In this document: in pieces, positions 1 to 6,054 of the stretch
Numbering within the stretch: the stretch's first letter is position 1
How the letters are laid out: each line of letters opens with the position of its first letter
NCBI GenBank assembly: GCA_035299305.1
Contig: DATGWV010000107.1
Location: 1-9,370 of the forward strand
Length of the DNA: 9,370 bases
Direction: 5' to 3'
Source: BJHL01 sp035299305
Lineage (GTDB): Bacteria; Planctomycetota; Phycisphaerae; Phycisphaerales; UBA1924
Position numbers and translations under genes: made by a program
Notes under the pieces: generated by a model
Seen by the model: the letters and a program-made list of their open reading frames with translations, nothing else
The model's database searches: none
Told to the model about the DNA's origin: nothing

Positions 1-848
1 GGGGCGTGCCGCGGCTGAACAATGACTTTGTGCCGGCGACGCAGCCGGTGGTGGTGACGCAGGGGGCGGAGGCGGTTGCGCAACTGCCCAAGGACAAAGT
101 GCTATGGAGAGCTGAGCCGACGAAGAACGAGCAGGGCGAAACGGTGCCTTCGGACATGGCGGTGAGCGCGACGGGCAATGCACGCATGTTGGAACAGCCG
201 GGTGATCGGTGGTCGCATGTGATCGTGCCGATGATTTTTCTGTCGTTCCTGATTCCGGGCATGGTTTATGGGTGGGTGACGGGGTCGATGCGGAGTCAGA
301 AGGACTTCATCGACGGGCTGTATCACGGGATCAAGAGCATTGTGCCGGTGCTGGCGATTGCGTTTGTGATGAGTCAGTTTGTGAACTACTTCGCGTACTC
401 GCGGCTGGATCGGATGCTGGCGTATGCGGGCGGGAGCGCGCTGGTGCAGGTTGATATGCCGGTGCCGCTGCTGCTGGTGCTGTTTGTGCTGCTGGTGGTG
501 CTGGGCGACTTTGCGCTGAGCGGGATGCTGAGCAAGTTCGCGATCATGTCGCAGATTTTCATTCCGATGTTCATGTTCGTGGGGATGAGCCCGGAACTGA
601 CGACGGCGGCGTATCGCATCGGTGACAGCGTGGTGAACATCATCACGCCGCTCAACAGTTATCTGTTGATCATCTTGGCGGTGTTGCAGAAGTACAAGAA
701 GGATGCGGGGCTGGGAAGTCTGATCAGCCTGATGCTGCCTTACAGCGTGTTTTTCTTCATCACGTGGACGGCGTTCCTGCTGTTCTGGTACTTCAGTGGT
801 CAGCCGCTGGGGCCCGATGCGCCGCTGCATTATGCGGCGCCGCAGTAA
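1..848 (+). CDS. AbgT-family transporter, C-terminal part (5' end outside window)
   Basis: This is the C-terminal portion of an inner-membrane transporter of the AbgT family, whose members import p-aminobenzoyl-glutamate (E. coli AbgT) or export antifolates (MtrF, YdaH). The frame is already open at base 3 and continues upstream, so the GTG at base 6 is not the true start; about 281 of the roughly 500 residues usual for the family are present. What is seen: a polar loop of about 70 residues, then several hydrophobic segments. The closing part matches the family well: a stretch reading AYRIGDSVVNIITPLNSY, then QKYKKDAGLGSLISLMLPY, then a last membrane helix ending in GQPLGPDAP, all very close to what I know of AbgT proteins. 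The gene ends in TAA 60 bases before the next start. Family membership is firm; substrate and direction of transport cannot be read from the sequence. Confidence 0.9.
   Translation, partial: GVPRLNNDFVPATQPVVVTQGAEAVAQLPKDKVLWRAEPTKNEQGETVPSDMAVSATGNARMLEQPGDRWSHVIVPMIFLSFLIPGMVYGWVTGSMRSQKDFIDGLYHGIKSIVPVLAIAFVMSQFVNYFAYSRLDRMLAYAGGSALVQVDMPVPLLLVLFVLLVVLGDFALSGMLSKFAIMSQIFIPMFMFVGMSPELTTAAYRIGDSVVNIITPLNSYLLIILAVLQKYKKDAGLGSLISLMLPYSVFFFITWTAFLLFWYFSGQPLGPDAPLHYAAPQ
819..840 (+). terminator. GC-rich hairpin at the 3' end of the transporter gene (possible terminator)
   Basis: A perfect 7-bp inverted repeat, GCGCCGC (819-825) and GCGGCGC (834-840), has an 8-base loop and lies inside the last codons of the AbgT-like gene. 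There is no T-tract directly behind it; T-rich sequence starts only about 20 bases later (861-870). It could act as a transcription end or 3' stabilising hairpin, but in GC-rich coding DNA such a repeat can also arise by chance. Confidence 0.3.
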
Positions 849-897
849 GGCGAGCGTGACTTTCGGTTTTGCGTTTCGCTTTCGTGATTTGTCGCTT

Positions 898-903
898 TAT
901 CAT
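898..903 (+). promoter_or_regulatory. Candidate -10 element TATCAT before the 909 gene
   Basis: TATCAT matches the TATAAT consensus at five of six positions and sits in a locally T-rich stretch (861-903) unlike the surrounding GC-rich DNA. No good -35 hexamer is seen at the usual distance (874-879 is TTTCGC). Only five bases separate it from ATG 909, so transcription would be predicted to start at or next to the start codon, giving a leaderless message. This agrees with the absence of a Shine-Dalgarno sequence. Confidence 0.4.
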
Positions 904-908
904 CCGGC

Positions 909-1250
909 ATGTCGCGTTCCAAACGTCGGTTGTTTGTGTTGATTGGTCCGCCCACGGGCGATGCGCGGGAAGCGGGTGCGAAGCCGCTGGGGCGCATTCG
1001 GGATGTGGAGCGCGATCTGGCTCGCTTTAACACGTCGGGGGATGGGACGCCGACGGCGGGGCAGCCGACGATTCGGTTGCATGGGCCGGGGATGGTGGTG
1101 GAGTTGTCGACGGCGAATGATCCGGCGATGCAGGCGATGGTGAGCGTGAATGATGAGCAGATGGCGTGGCCTGTGTTGGAGCGGATGTGCCGGGGGATGC
1201 AGTATCGGCTGATGGATCCGGAGAGCGGGCGGATTATGGCGTTTGCGTGA
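909..1250 (+). CDS. Conserved-looking hypothetical protein, 113 residues
   Basis: I do not recognise a named family. The protein starts with a basic stretch (MSRSKRRLF), has a short hydrophobic strand (FVLIG), a polar, probably flexible middle (about residues 35-55), and a more structured second half with alternating hydrophobic pattern: GPGMVVEL, then an acidic DEQ-MAWPVLERM helix and a closing MDPESGRIMAF. There is no signal peptide, membrane segment or obvious catalytic motif, so it is probably a small soluble cytoplasmic protein. Codon use (G-ending) matches the flanking plus-strand genes, which supports it being a real gene. It lies 60 bases after the transporter and 80 bases before the methyltransferase; TATCAT at 898-903 could be its own promoter. 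No Shine-Dalgarno precedes ATG 909. I have an impression of similar small proteins in planctomycetes, but cannot verify it. Confidence 0.7.
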   Translation: MSRSKRRLFVLIGPPTGDAREAGAKPLGRIRDVERDLARFNTSGDGTPTAGQPTIRLHGPGMVVELSTANDPAMQAMVSVNDEQMAWPVLERMCRGMQYRLMDPESGRIMAFA

Positions 1251-1272
1251 GTGGTGAGCGTGATGGCATTCT

Positions 1273-1287
1273 CATGATGCATTCATG
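1273..1287. repeat. Short inverted repeat CATGA-N5-TCATG upstream of the PKS operon
   Basis: A 5-bp inverted repeat with a 5-base spacer lies in the 80-base gap before the methyltransferase gene, about 45 bases upstream of GTG 1331. The same area holds a direct repeat of GCATTC (1266-1271 and 1279-1284, 13 bases apart). The stretch is distinctly richer in A and T than the flanking genes. It could be an operator for the polyketide synthase operon. Both repeats are short, so chance is a real alternative. Confidence 0.3.
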
Positions 1288-1319
1288 TTTGGCGGGCGTC
1301 ACGGGAGTGGGGGATGCGT

Positions 1320-1325
1320 TATGCT
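1320..1325 (+). promoter_or_regulatory. Candidate -10 element TATGCT before the PKS operon
   Basis: TATGCT (four of six TATAAT positions, including the key TA...T) ends five bases before GTG 1331, exactly the arrangement seen before the 909 gene. No convincing -35 element is visible. If real, transcription would begin around GTG 1331 and the operon would be read from a leaderless or nearly leaderless message. Confidence 0.35.
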
Positions 1326-1330
1326 GATGG

Positions 1331-2023
1331 GTGCTGCCGCGTTGTCGGACAGATGAATTGATGGATGATCCGGCGATTGGGCGGGAGGAGCATGAGCATG
1401 CGCTGCGCGGGTTGGCGCGGATCAATGCGTTGAGTCGGGCCTGGGGGCCCTTGCTGAAAGCGATGCGAGCGGCGACGCGGGAAGTGCGCGGGCCGGTGCG
1501 GGTGCTGGATGTCGCGACGGGAAGCGGCGATGTGCCGATCGCGCTGGCGAAGCGATTCGCGGGGGCGACGTGGCATGCGTGTGATATCAGCGAGCAGGCG
1601 CTGGCGGTTGCCAAGGGAAAGGCGGGCGCGGCGGGGGTGGAACTTGCGACGTTTCGCTGTGATGTTGCGAACGAAGCGATCGCGGGCGAATTTGATGTGG
1701 TGATGTGCAGCCTTTTTCTGCATCACCTCGAACCCAGCGATGTGATGCGCGCGTTGCGACATATGGCACTGGCGGCTCGATGCGTGGTGCTGGTGCATGA
1801 CTTGCGTCGCACGCGGGCGGGGCTGGCACTGGCGCATGTGGTGCCGAGGCTGCTGACGCGATCGCACGTGGTGCATGTGGATGCGGTGAAGAGTGTGCGC
1901 GGGGCGTACACGATGGATGAGCTGCGCGAGATGGCGGCGCAGGCGGGGCTGAGTGGGGCGCGGGTGGAAGCGACGTTTCCGCAGCGGATGATGTTGGCGT
2001 GGCGGGCTGGGGGTGCCCGATGA
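1331..2023 (+). CDS. Class I SAM-dependent methyltransferase (UbiE-like), first gene of the type III PKS operon
   Basis: This is a predicted cytoplasmic methyltransferase with a Rossmann fold. With the GTG 1331 start (230 residues), SAM-binding motif I is VLDVATGSGD at residues 58-67, followed by an acidic ACDIS motif (D85) that should hold the SAM ribose, a CD motif at 110-111, and FDVVMCSLFLHHL at 121-133, typical of UbiE/Coq5-like enzymes. The substrate is not given by the sequence; the operon suggests the polyketide product or its hydroxylated form. The stop overlaps the next start (ATGA at 2020-2023), implying translational coupling. Start choice: TGA at 1325-1327 closes the frame upstream, leaving GTG 1331, TTG 1358 or ATG 1361. 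I favour GTG 1331 because the residues just before M11 (TDELMDDPA) look like part of the conserved N-terminus, and because of the TATGCT element upstream; ATG 1361 remains possible. No Shine-Dalgarno is seen. Confidence 0.88.
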   Translation: MLPRCRTDELMDDPAIGREEHEHALRGLARINALSRAWGPLLKAMRAATREVRGPVRVLDVATGSGDVPIALAKRFAGATWHACDISEQALAVAKGKAGAAGVELATFRCDVANEAIAGEFDVVMCSLFLHHLEPSDVMRALRHMALAARCVVLVHDLRRTRAGLALAHVVPRLLTRSHVVHVDAVKSVRGAYTMDELREMAAQAGLSGARVEATFPQRMMLAWRAGGAR

Positions 2024-3153
2024 GTAGTGCGAGTGGTGACGCGCGATGTGATGTGCTGGTGGTGGGGGCGGGACCGGCGGGGGCGATGGCGGCGCAGGCG
2101 TGTGCGGCGCGCGGGATGCGGACGCTGCTGGTGGAGCGAGCGGCGATGCCGCGTGAGAAGGTGTGTGGATGCTGCTTGACGCCTGCGGGCGTGCGAGTTT
2201 TGGAAGAGCGCGGATTGGGCGGTGTGGTGCGCGATGCGGGCACGCTGGGGACGCTGCGATTGATGAGTGGGCGAAGTGAGGCGCGGTTGACGCTGCCGGC
2301 GTATCGCGTGCTGAGTCGGCGCGAGCTGGATACGCGATTGGTGCGGGCGGCGGTGGAAGCTGGCGCGGGGCTGATGATGCGCACGAGTGCGGTGGTGCGG
2401 GCGGATGAGAGCGTGATGTTGCAGGTGGATGGTGATTACGTGCGATGCGAGGCGGGGTGCGTGATTGTGGCGGATGGAATTTCTGGGGCGAGTTTGCGCG
2501 AGCATGACGGGTTTGCGTGGCGCGTGAGTGAGGCGAGCCATATGGGGCTGGGCGTGACGCTGGCGCGCGGGCCGATGGAAATGACGCGCGATGAGTTGGT
2601 GATGGTGGTGGGGCACGACGGGTACGTCGGGTTGGTGGTGCTGCCGAGTGGCGAGGTGGATGTGGCGGCGGCGGTGAATCCGCAGGCGGTCAGGCGCGCG
2701 GGCAGCGGGGCGGCGTGGCTGCGTGAGGTGATTGATGGCGCTGGTGGTGACGGTGGGGTGATTTTGAGTGCTGCAAGTAGCGTGCGGGGGACGCCGCTTT
2801 TGACGCGGGCGCGGAATCGCGTGGCGTGCGGGCGGGTGTTGCTGGTGGGTGATGCGTGCGGGTATGTGGAGCCGTTTACGGGTGAGGGGATGACGTGGGC
2901 GCTGCAGACGGGGGCGCGGGTGGCTGCGTTTGCGGAGCGGATGGTTCGGGGTGAAGAGGTGAGTGATGCTGCGAGCGCGTGGGGCGCGGAACATGAGAAG
3001 CTGACGGCGGGGCGGCATGCGTCATGTCGGCGTGTGGCGGCGATGGTGCGGTCGCCTTTGCGGCATGCGGCGGTGGGGTTGGCGCGGGTGGCGCCGGGTA
3101 TGGCGTCAGTCATTGCGCGGCGGGTGCTCGCGAGCGGGGAGCGGCGGGCATGA
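2020..3153 (+). CDS. FAD-dependent oxidoreductase (geranylgeranyl reductase / PHBH-like), second gene of the PKS operon
   Basis: This is a flavoprotein of 377 residues. The N-terminal dinucleotide-binding motif is VVGAGPAG (residues 14-21), with E39 placed to bind the FAD ribose. A CGCC segment follows at 49-52, where geranylgeranyl reductases and flavin halogenases carry a related Cys-Gly motif. SRRELDTRLV (about 99-108), a DGxS motif (D152, S155) and a GD motif (G277-D278, continuing ACGYVEPFTGEGM) complete the group A flavin monooxygenase / geranylgeranyl reductase pattern. There is no membrane segment. In this operon it most likely hydroxylates or oxidises the aromatic polyketide ring, or reduces a lipid chain; the sequence does not decide which. 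ATG 2020 overlaps the methyltransferase stop and is preferred over GTG 1999, which would add seven residues that overlap the upstream gene. Its end overlaps the synthase start (ATGA 3150-3153). Codons are almost all G-ending. Confidence 0.88.
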   Translation: MSSASGDARCDVLVVGAGPAGAMAAQACAARGMRTLLVERAAMPREKVCGCCLTPAGVRVLEERGLGGVVRDAGTLGTLRLMSGRSEARLTLPAYRVLSRRELDTRLVRAAVEAGAGLMMRTSAVVRADESVMLQVDGDYVRCEAGCVIVADGISGASLREHDGFAWRVSEASHMGLGVTLARGPMEMTRDELVMVVGHDGYVGLVVLPSGEVDVAAAVNPQAVRRAGSGAAWLREVIDGAGGDGGVILSAASSVRGTPLLTRARNRVACGRVLLVGDACGYVEPFTGEGMTWALQTGARVAAFAERMVRGEEVSDAASAWGAEHEKLTAGRHASCRRVAAMVRSPLRHAAVGLARVAPGMASVIARRVLASGERRA

Positions 3154-4250
3154 GTGCGCGATTGTTGGCGATTGGAACGAGCGTGCCGGCGGGGCGGCTG
3201 TCACGTGAAGGAGCGTGTGAGCTTTCGGCGCGGGTTGCGCCGCAGGTGCCCAGGAGTGTGCATGAGCGGATGCATGAGCGGACCGGTGTGCGGTCGCGCG
3301 GGGGCGTGATTTTTGATGCGGGCGGGGAGCAGGGGTTGTATACGCCCGCGGCGCATGCGAGCGAGCGCGGGCCTTCGACGGCGGAGCGGCTGAAGGGATT
3401 TGTGGAGCATGCGACGGAGCTTGCGGAGCGGGCGGCGCGGGAGGCGATGACGCGGGCGGGCGTGAATTCAGCGAGCATTACGCATGTGATTACGGCGAGT
3501 TGCACAGGGGCGGAGGCACCGGGGGTGGATATCGCGCTCATGCGGCGGCTGGGTTTGCGAGCGGATGTGCGGCGGACGCATGTGGGATTTATGGGGTGCC
3601 ATGCGGCGATCAATGCGCTGGCGATGGCGGATGGGTTTGCGCGCAGTGACGCAAGTGCGGTGGTGCTGGTAGTGTGCGTGGAGTTGTGCACGCTGCACAT
3701 GCACTACGGAGAGCGTGCGGATCAACTGATCGCGAATGCGCTGTTTGCGGACGGGGCGGCGGCGGCGATTGTGAGCGCGGCGGAGACGCGCGAGGATGCG
3801 ATGCAGCTTGCAGGGTTTGCGAGTCGGTTGTTCACGACGGCAGCGGGTGAGGCGACGACGGATCGGATGCGGTGGGAGATCACGGACAATGGATTTGCGA
3901 TGACGCTGGCGAAGGATGTGCCGGAGCTGTTGGCGGCGTGTGTGCCGGGATGGATGGGTGAGGCGCTCAGCGCGCATGGGCTGAGCGCGGCGGATGTGGG
4001 AGCGTGGGCGCTGCATCCGGGCGGGCCACGCATTGTGCAGTCGCTGGTGGAGGCGCTCGCCCTGCGGACTGAAGTGTGCGAGCGGGCTGTCGGGGATGCG
4101 ATGGATGTGCTGGCGCAGCACGGCAACATGTCGTCGGCGACGGTGCTGTTTATGTTGGAGCGGATGCTGCGCGAAGGATGTCCGCGGCCTGTGGTGACAC
4201 TGGCGTTTGGGCCTGGGCTGGCGGGTGAGATGATGTTGCTGCGGCGATGA
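3150..4250 (+). CDS. Type III polyketide synthase (chalcone/stilbene synthase-like), third gene of the operon
   Basis: This 366-residue enzyme of the chalcone synthase superfamily condenses an acyl-CoA starter with malonyl-CoA units. The catalytic triad is visible: Cys150 in VGFMGCHAA, His289 in WALHPGGPR, and Asn326 in QHGNMSSAT. The Cys-His distance (139) equals that of plant chalcone synthase (C164-H303). F199 in ALFADGAAA sits where the gatekeeper Phe215 is found. The C-terminal loop reads AFGPGLAGE, close to the usual GFGPG. Length is normal for the family. Bacterial members with such neighbours commonly use long-chain acyl starters and give alkylresorcinols or alkylpyrones; that is inference here. 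ATG 3150 overlaps the oxidoreductase stop (ATGA) and has GGGGAG eight bases upstream. Longer in-frame starts such as 3024 would lie deep inside the previous gene and are rejected. A 12-bp tandem repeat lies at 3259-3282. The stop is only 6 bases from the stop of the convergent gene. Confidence 0.95.
   Translation: MSARLLAIGTSVPAGRLSREGACELSARVAPQVPRSVHERMHERTGVRSRGGVIFDAGGEQGLYTPAAHASERGPSTAERLKGFVEHATELAERAAREAMTRAGVNSASITHVITASCTGAEAPGVDIALMRRLGLRADVRRTHVGFMGCHAAINALAMADGFARSDASAVVLVVCVELCTLHMHYGERADQLIANALFADGAAAAIVSAAETREDAMQLAGFASRLFTTAAGEATTDRMRWEITDNGFAMTLAKDVPELLAACVPGWMGEALSAHGLSAADVGAWALHPGGPRIVQSLVEALALRTEVCERAVGDAMDVLAQHGNMSSATVLFMLERMLREGCPRPVVTLAFGPGLAGEMMLLRR
3259..3282 (+). 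repeat. Perfect 12-bp tandem duplication inside the polyketide synthase gene
   Basis: TGCATGAGCGGA occurs twice head to tail (3259-3270, 3271-3282). It keeps the reading frame and encodes a four-residue repetition, HERMHERT, at about residues 38-45 of the synthase, in the N-terminal helical region before the TGVRSR segment. Its perfection at the DNA level suggests either a recent in-frame slippage duplication or repeated use of the same codons. Confidence 0.7.
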
Positions 4251-4256
4251 GGAGAC

Positions 4257-5957
4257 TTAGCGCGGGGTGTTGTCGGCGCGGGGGCGAGCGGCGGCGCCGT
4301 CGGCGGCGGGCTGGGCGGGTGCGCCGCCTGTGCCGGGGCCGCGGCTGGGGCGGCCGCCTGGAGCGCCGGCGGGACGATCAGCGACGATCTGGCCGTTTTC
4401 GAGGGTTTTGTAGCCAGCGACTTTGAGTTCTTCGTCGTTCCAGGAACGCGCGAGGACTTCGCCCGGCTGGGGCGTGCGGAGGAGGACGGCTTGACCTTCC
4501 TGCAGACCGGCGGCGACTTCAGCGAGGGTTTCGCTACGGCGGCCGATGCGGACGGGGCGCTTGATGAACTTGTTGCCTTCGGGGAGATAGACGAACTGCA
4601 CGGCGCCTTCGCTGAAGAGGCTCTGCACGGGGACGGTCAGCGTCTCGTCGACCTTGCTCAAGAGAATGCGGGCTTCGACGCGCATGCTGGGCTTGAGTTC
4701 GGCGTCGTCTTGATCCTTGAGGGCGACGCGGACGGTGTACTCGCGGAGATTGGGATCGCGCCAGCCGCCGGTTTCGGCCATGACGCCGATCGAGTCGACG
4801 ACGCCTTCGAACGTGCGGCCGCCTGCGGCGTCGATCTTGAGATTGACGAGTTGGCCCGGGCGGACGCGACCGGCGATGGCTTCGTGCACGCGGACGGCGG
4901 CGATCATTTCGCTGGTGTCGGGCAGGACGACGATGAGCTGGTTGGGGTAGACCTGCTGGCCGATTTGCCACGCGCCTTGCTCGTTGCCCCAGCGGCCCCC
5001 GCCTTCGAGGCTGGTGGCGTAGACGACCAAGCCGTCTTGCGGGGCGACGATGGTGGTGGCGGCGAGCTGGTCGTTGTACTTTCGCACCTGGGTTTCGAGG
5101 AGCGTGAGCTGTTCGCGCTGGCTGAGACGGTCGGCGTCTTTGCTGGCGAGCTGGCTGTCGTTGTTCAGCTTGACGCGATCGACTTCGGCGCGGGCTTCTT
5201 CGACGTCGCTGAGCTTTTGCTTGCGCTCTTTGGTAAACTCGAAGTTCTCGTAGACCTCGGCGGCGAGGGCAGCGTTCTTGTACTTGGAGATGGCTTCGAT
5301 GTAGGCCACTTCGTCGCGGTCGCGTTCGTCTTTGGCGATGAAGCCTTCGCGCAGGAGGTCTTCGCTGCGGCGAAGTTTTTCGGCGAGGCGCTCAAGGTCG
5401 AGTTCGCTGCGACTGATTTCGAGGCTGAGTTCCTGGCGGCGCTTCACGACGTCGCCGTCTTCCCACTGCTTGAGGGCGAGCTGGGCGAGTTCGAGCTGAA
5501 GCTCGGCTTTGCGAAGCGCGCTGGCGTTGTCGTTGAGCTGAATCTGGTATTGGTTCTCTGCGGCGACGACGGCGGCGCGGGCGCTGGCGAGGCGCGGGGT
5601 TTGTTCATCGATTTGCGTCTGGATGGAGTCGCCGTTGAGCTTGACGACCATGTCGCCTTTTTTGACGCGTGTGCCTTCGGGGATGATGGACTGGATGGTG
5701 GCGTCGCGCTCGAGGGTGCTGCGAAGCTCGATTTGGTTTTTGGCTTGCAGGTCGCCGTTGGCGGTGGTGGTGATGTCGAAGGCCTGCTTGCGGACGTTGG
5801 TGACGTCGGAAGTTTGGGCCTTGGTGGGCGCGGCGGGGGGCTTGGCTGCAGCGGCGAGGATGCCTGCGCCGCCGGCGAGTGCGAGAAGCACCGCAGCGGA
5901 GATAGCGATGGTGCGGAAGCGGCGGGATGCGGTGTTGGAAGCGGCGGTGTTGGGCAT
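4257..5957 (-). CDS. HlyD/MacA-type periplasmic membrane fusion protein
   Basis: This is a 566-residue adaptor of the kind that links an inner-membrane ABC or RND exporter to an outer-membrane channel. A short basic N-terminus is followed by one membrane anchor (about residues 16-38), then the first lipoyl half-motif (about 62-112, with IIPEGTRVKKGD), a very long charged coiled coil (about 113-300), the second lipoyl half (VAPQDGLVVYA from 304), a beta-barrel segment (AAVRVHEAIAGRVRPGQLV), a membrane-proximal domain and a Pro/Gly/Ala-rich tail (526-566). The family is usually 350-450 residues, so the hairpin and tail make this one large. No exporter gene adjoins it: both neighbours lie on the other strand, so within this window it stands alone. 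ATG 5957 has no Shine-Dalgarno. Codons are mainly C-ending, unlike the plus-strand genes. Substrate unknown; carrying the nearby polyketide product is only a guess. Confidence 0.9.
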   Translation of the reverse strand: MPNTAASNTASRRFRTIAISAAVLLALAGGAGILAAAAKPPAAPTKAQTSDVTNVRKQAFDITTTANGDLQAKNQIELRSTLERDATIQSIIPEGTRVKKGDMVVKLNGDSIQTQIDEQTPRLASARAAVVAAENQYQIQLNDNASALRKAELQLELAQLALKQWEDGDVVKRRQELSLEISRSELDLERLAEKLRRSEDLLREGFIAKDERDRDEVAYIEAISKYKNAALAAEVYENFEFTKERKQKLSDVEEARAEVDRVKLNNDSQLASKDADRLSQREQLTLLETQVRKYNDQLAATTIVAPQDGLVVYATSLEGGGRWGNEQGAWQIGQQVYPNQLIVVLPDTSEMIAAVRVHEAIAGRVRPGQLVNLKIDAAGGRTFEGVVDSIGVMAETGGWRDPNLREYTVRVALKDQDDAELKPSMRVEARILLSKVDETLTVPVQSLFSEGAVQFVYLPEGNKFIKRPVRIGRRSETLAEVAAGLQEGQAVLLRTPQPGEVLARSWNDEELKVAGYKTLENGQIVADRPAGAPGGRPSRGPGTGGAPAQPAADGAAARPRADNTPR

Positions 5958-6036
5958 GGCGGTCTGAGAGTTGGCGGGAAGAGCGGAGAGAGGGATTCCA
6001 AGTACACATCACCGGGCGGAACCCGGCCAGGGGTTG

Positions 6037-6042
6037 TACGAT
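6037..6042 (+). promoter_or_regulatory. Candidate -10 element TACGAT before mqnB
   Basis: TACGAT (four of six consensus positions, TA...T kept) lies in the 97-base divergent gap between the fusion protein gene and mqnB, six bases before an in-frame GTG (6049) and twelve before ATG 6055. No clear -35 is seen. A 5-bp inverted repeat, CCGGG (6012-6016) and CCCGG (6022-6026), lies just upstream. This is the third TAnnnT element placed next to a start codon in this window. Confidence 0.3.
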
Positions 6043-6054
6043 GCAAGCGTGCAG

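Noticed and set aside
102..830. A 242-codon minus-strand frame opposite the AbgT-like gene
   Set aside because: Arg/His/Gln-rich composition without domains; the opposite strand encodes a well-conserved membrane protein.
1723..3018. A 431-codon open frame on the minus strand across the methyltransferase and oxidoreductase genes
   Set aside because: The translation is rich in Arg, His, Pro and Thr with no domain, the usual shadow of G-rich plus-strand coding; both plus-strand genes have recognisable motifs.
3024..3149. Longer start for the polyketide synthase
   Set aside because: The added Gly/Ala-rich residues overlap the oxidoreductase gene and do not resemble the family; ATG 3150 with its ATGA overlap and GGGGAG fits better.
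4290..4328. 8-bp inverted repeat GGCGGCGC / GCGCCGCC near the end of the fusion protein gene as a terminator for the synthase transcript
   Set aside because: The 23-base loop is large, no T-tract follows, and the stretch encodes the repetitive Pro/Gly/Ala tail, whose codons produce such repeats by themselves.
5971..6054. Upstream TTG start for mqnB
   Set aside because: It would add 28 polar residues not expected in the family and would begin only 13 bases from the divergent gene's start; ATG 6055 or GTG 6049 is more likely.
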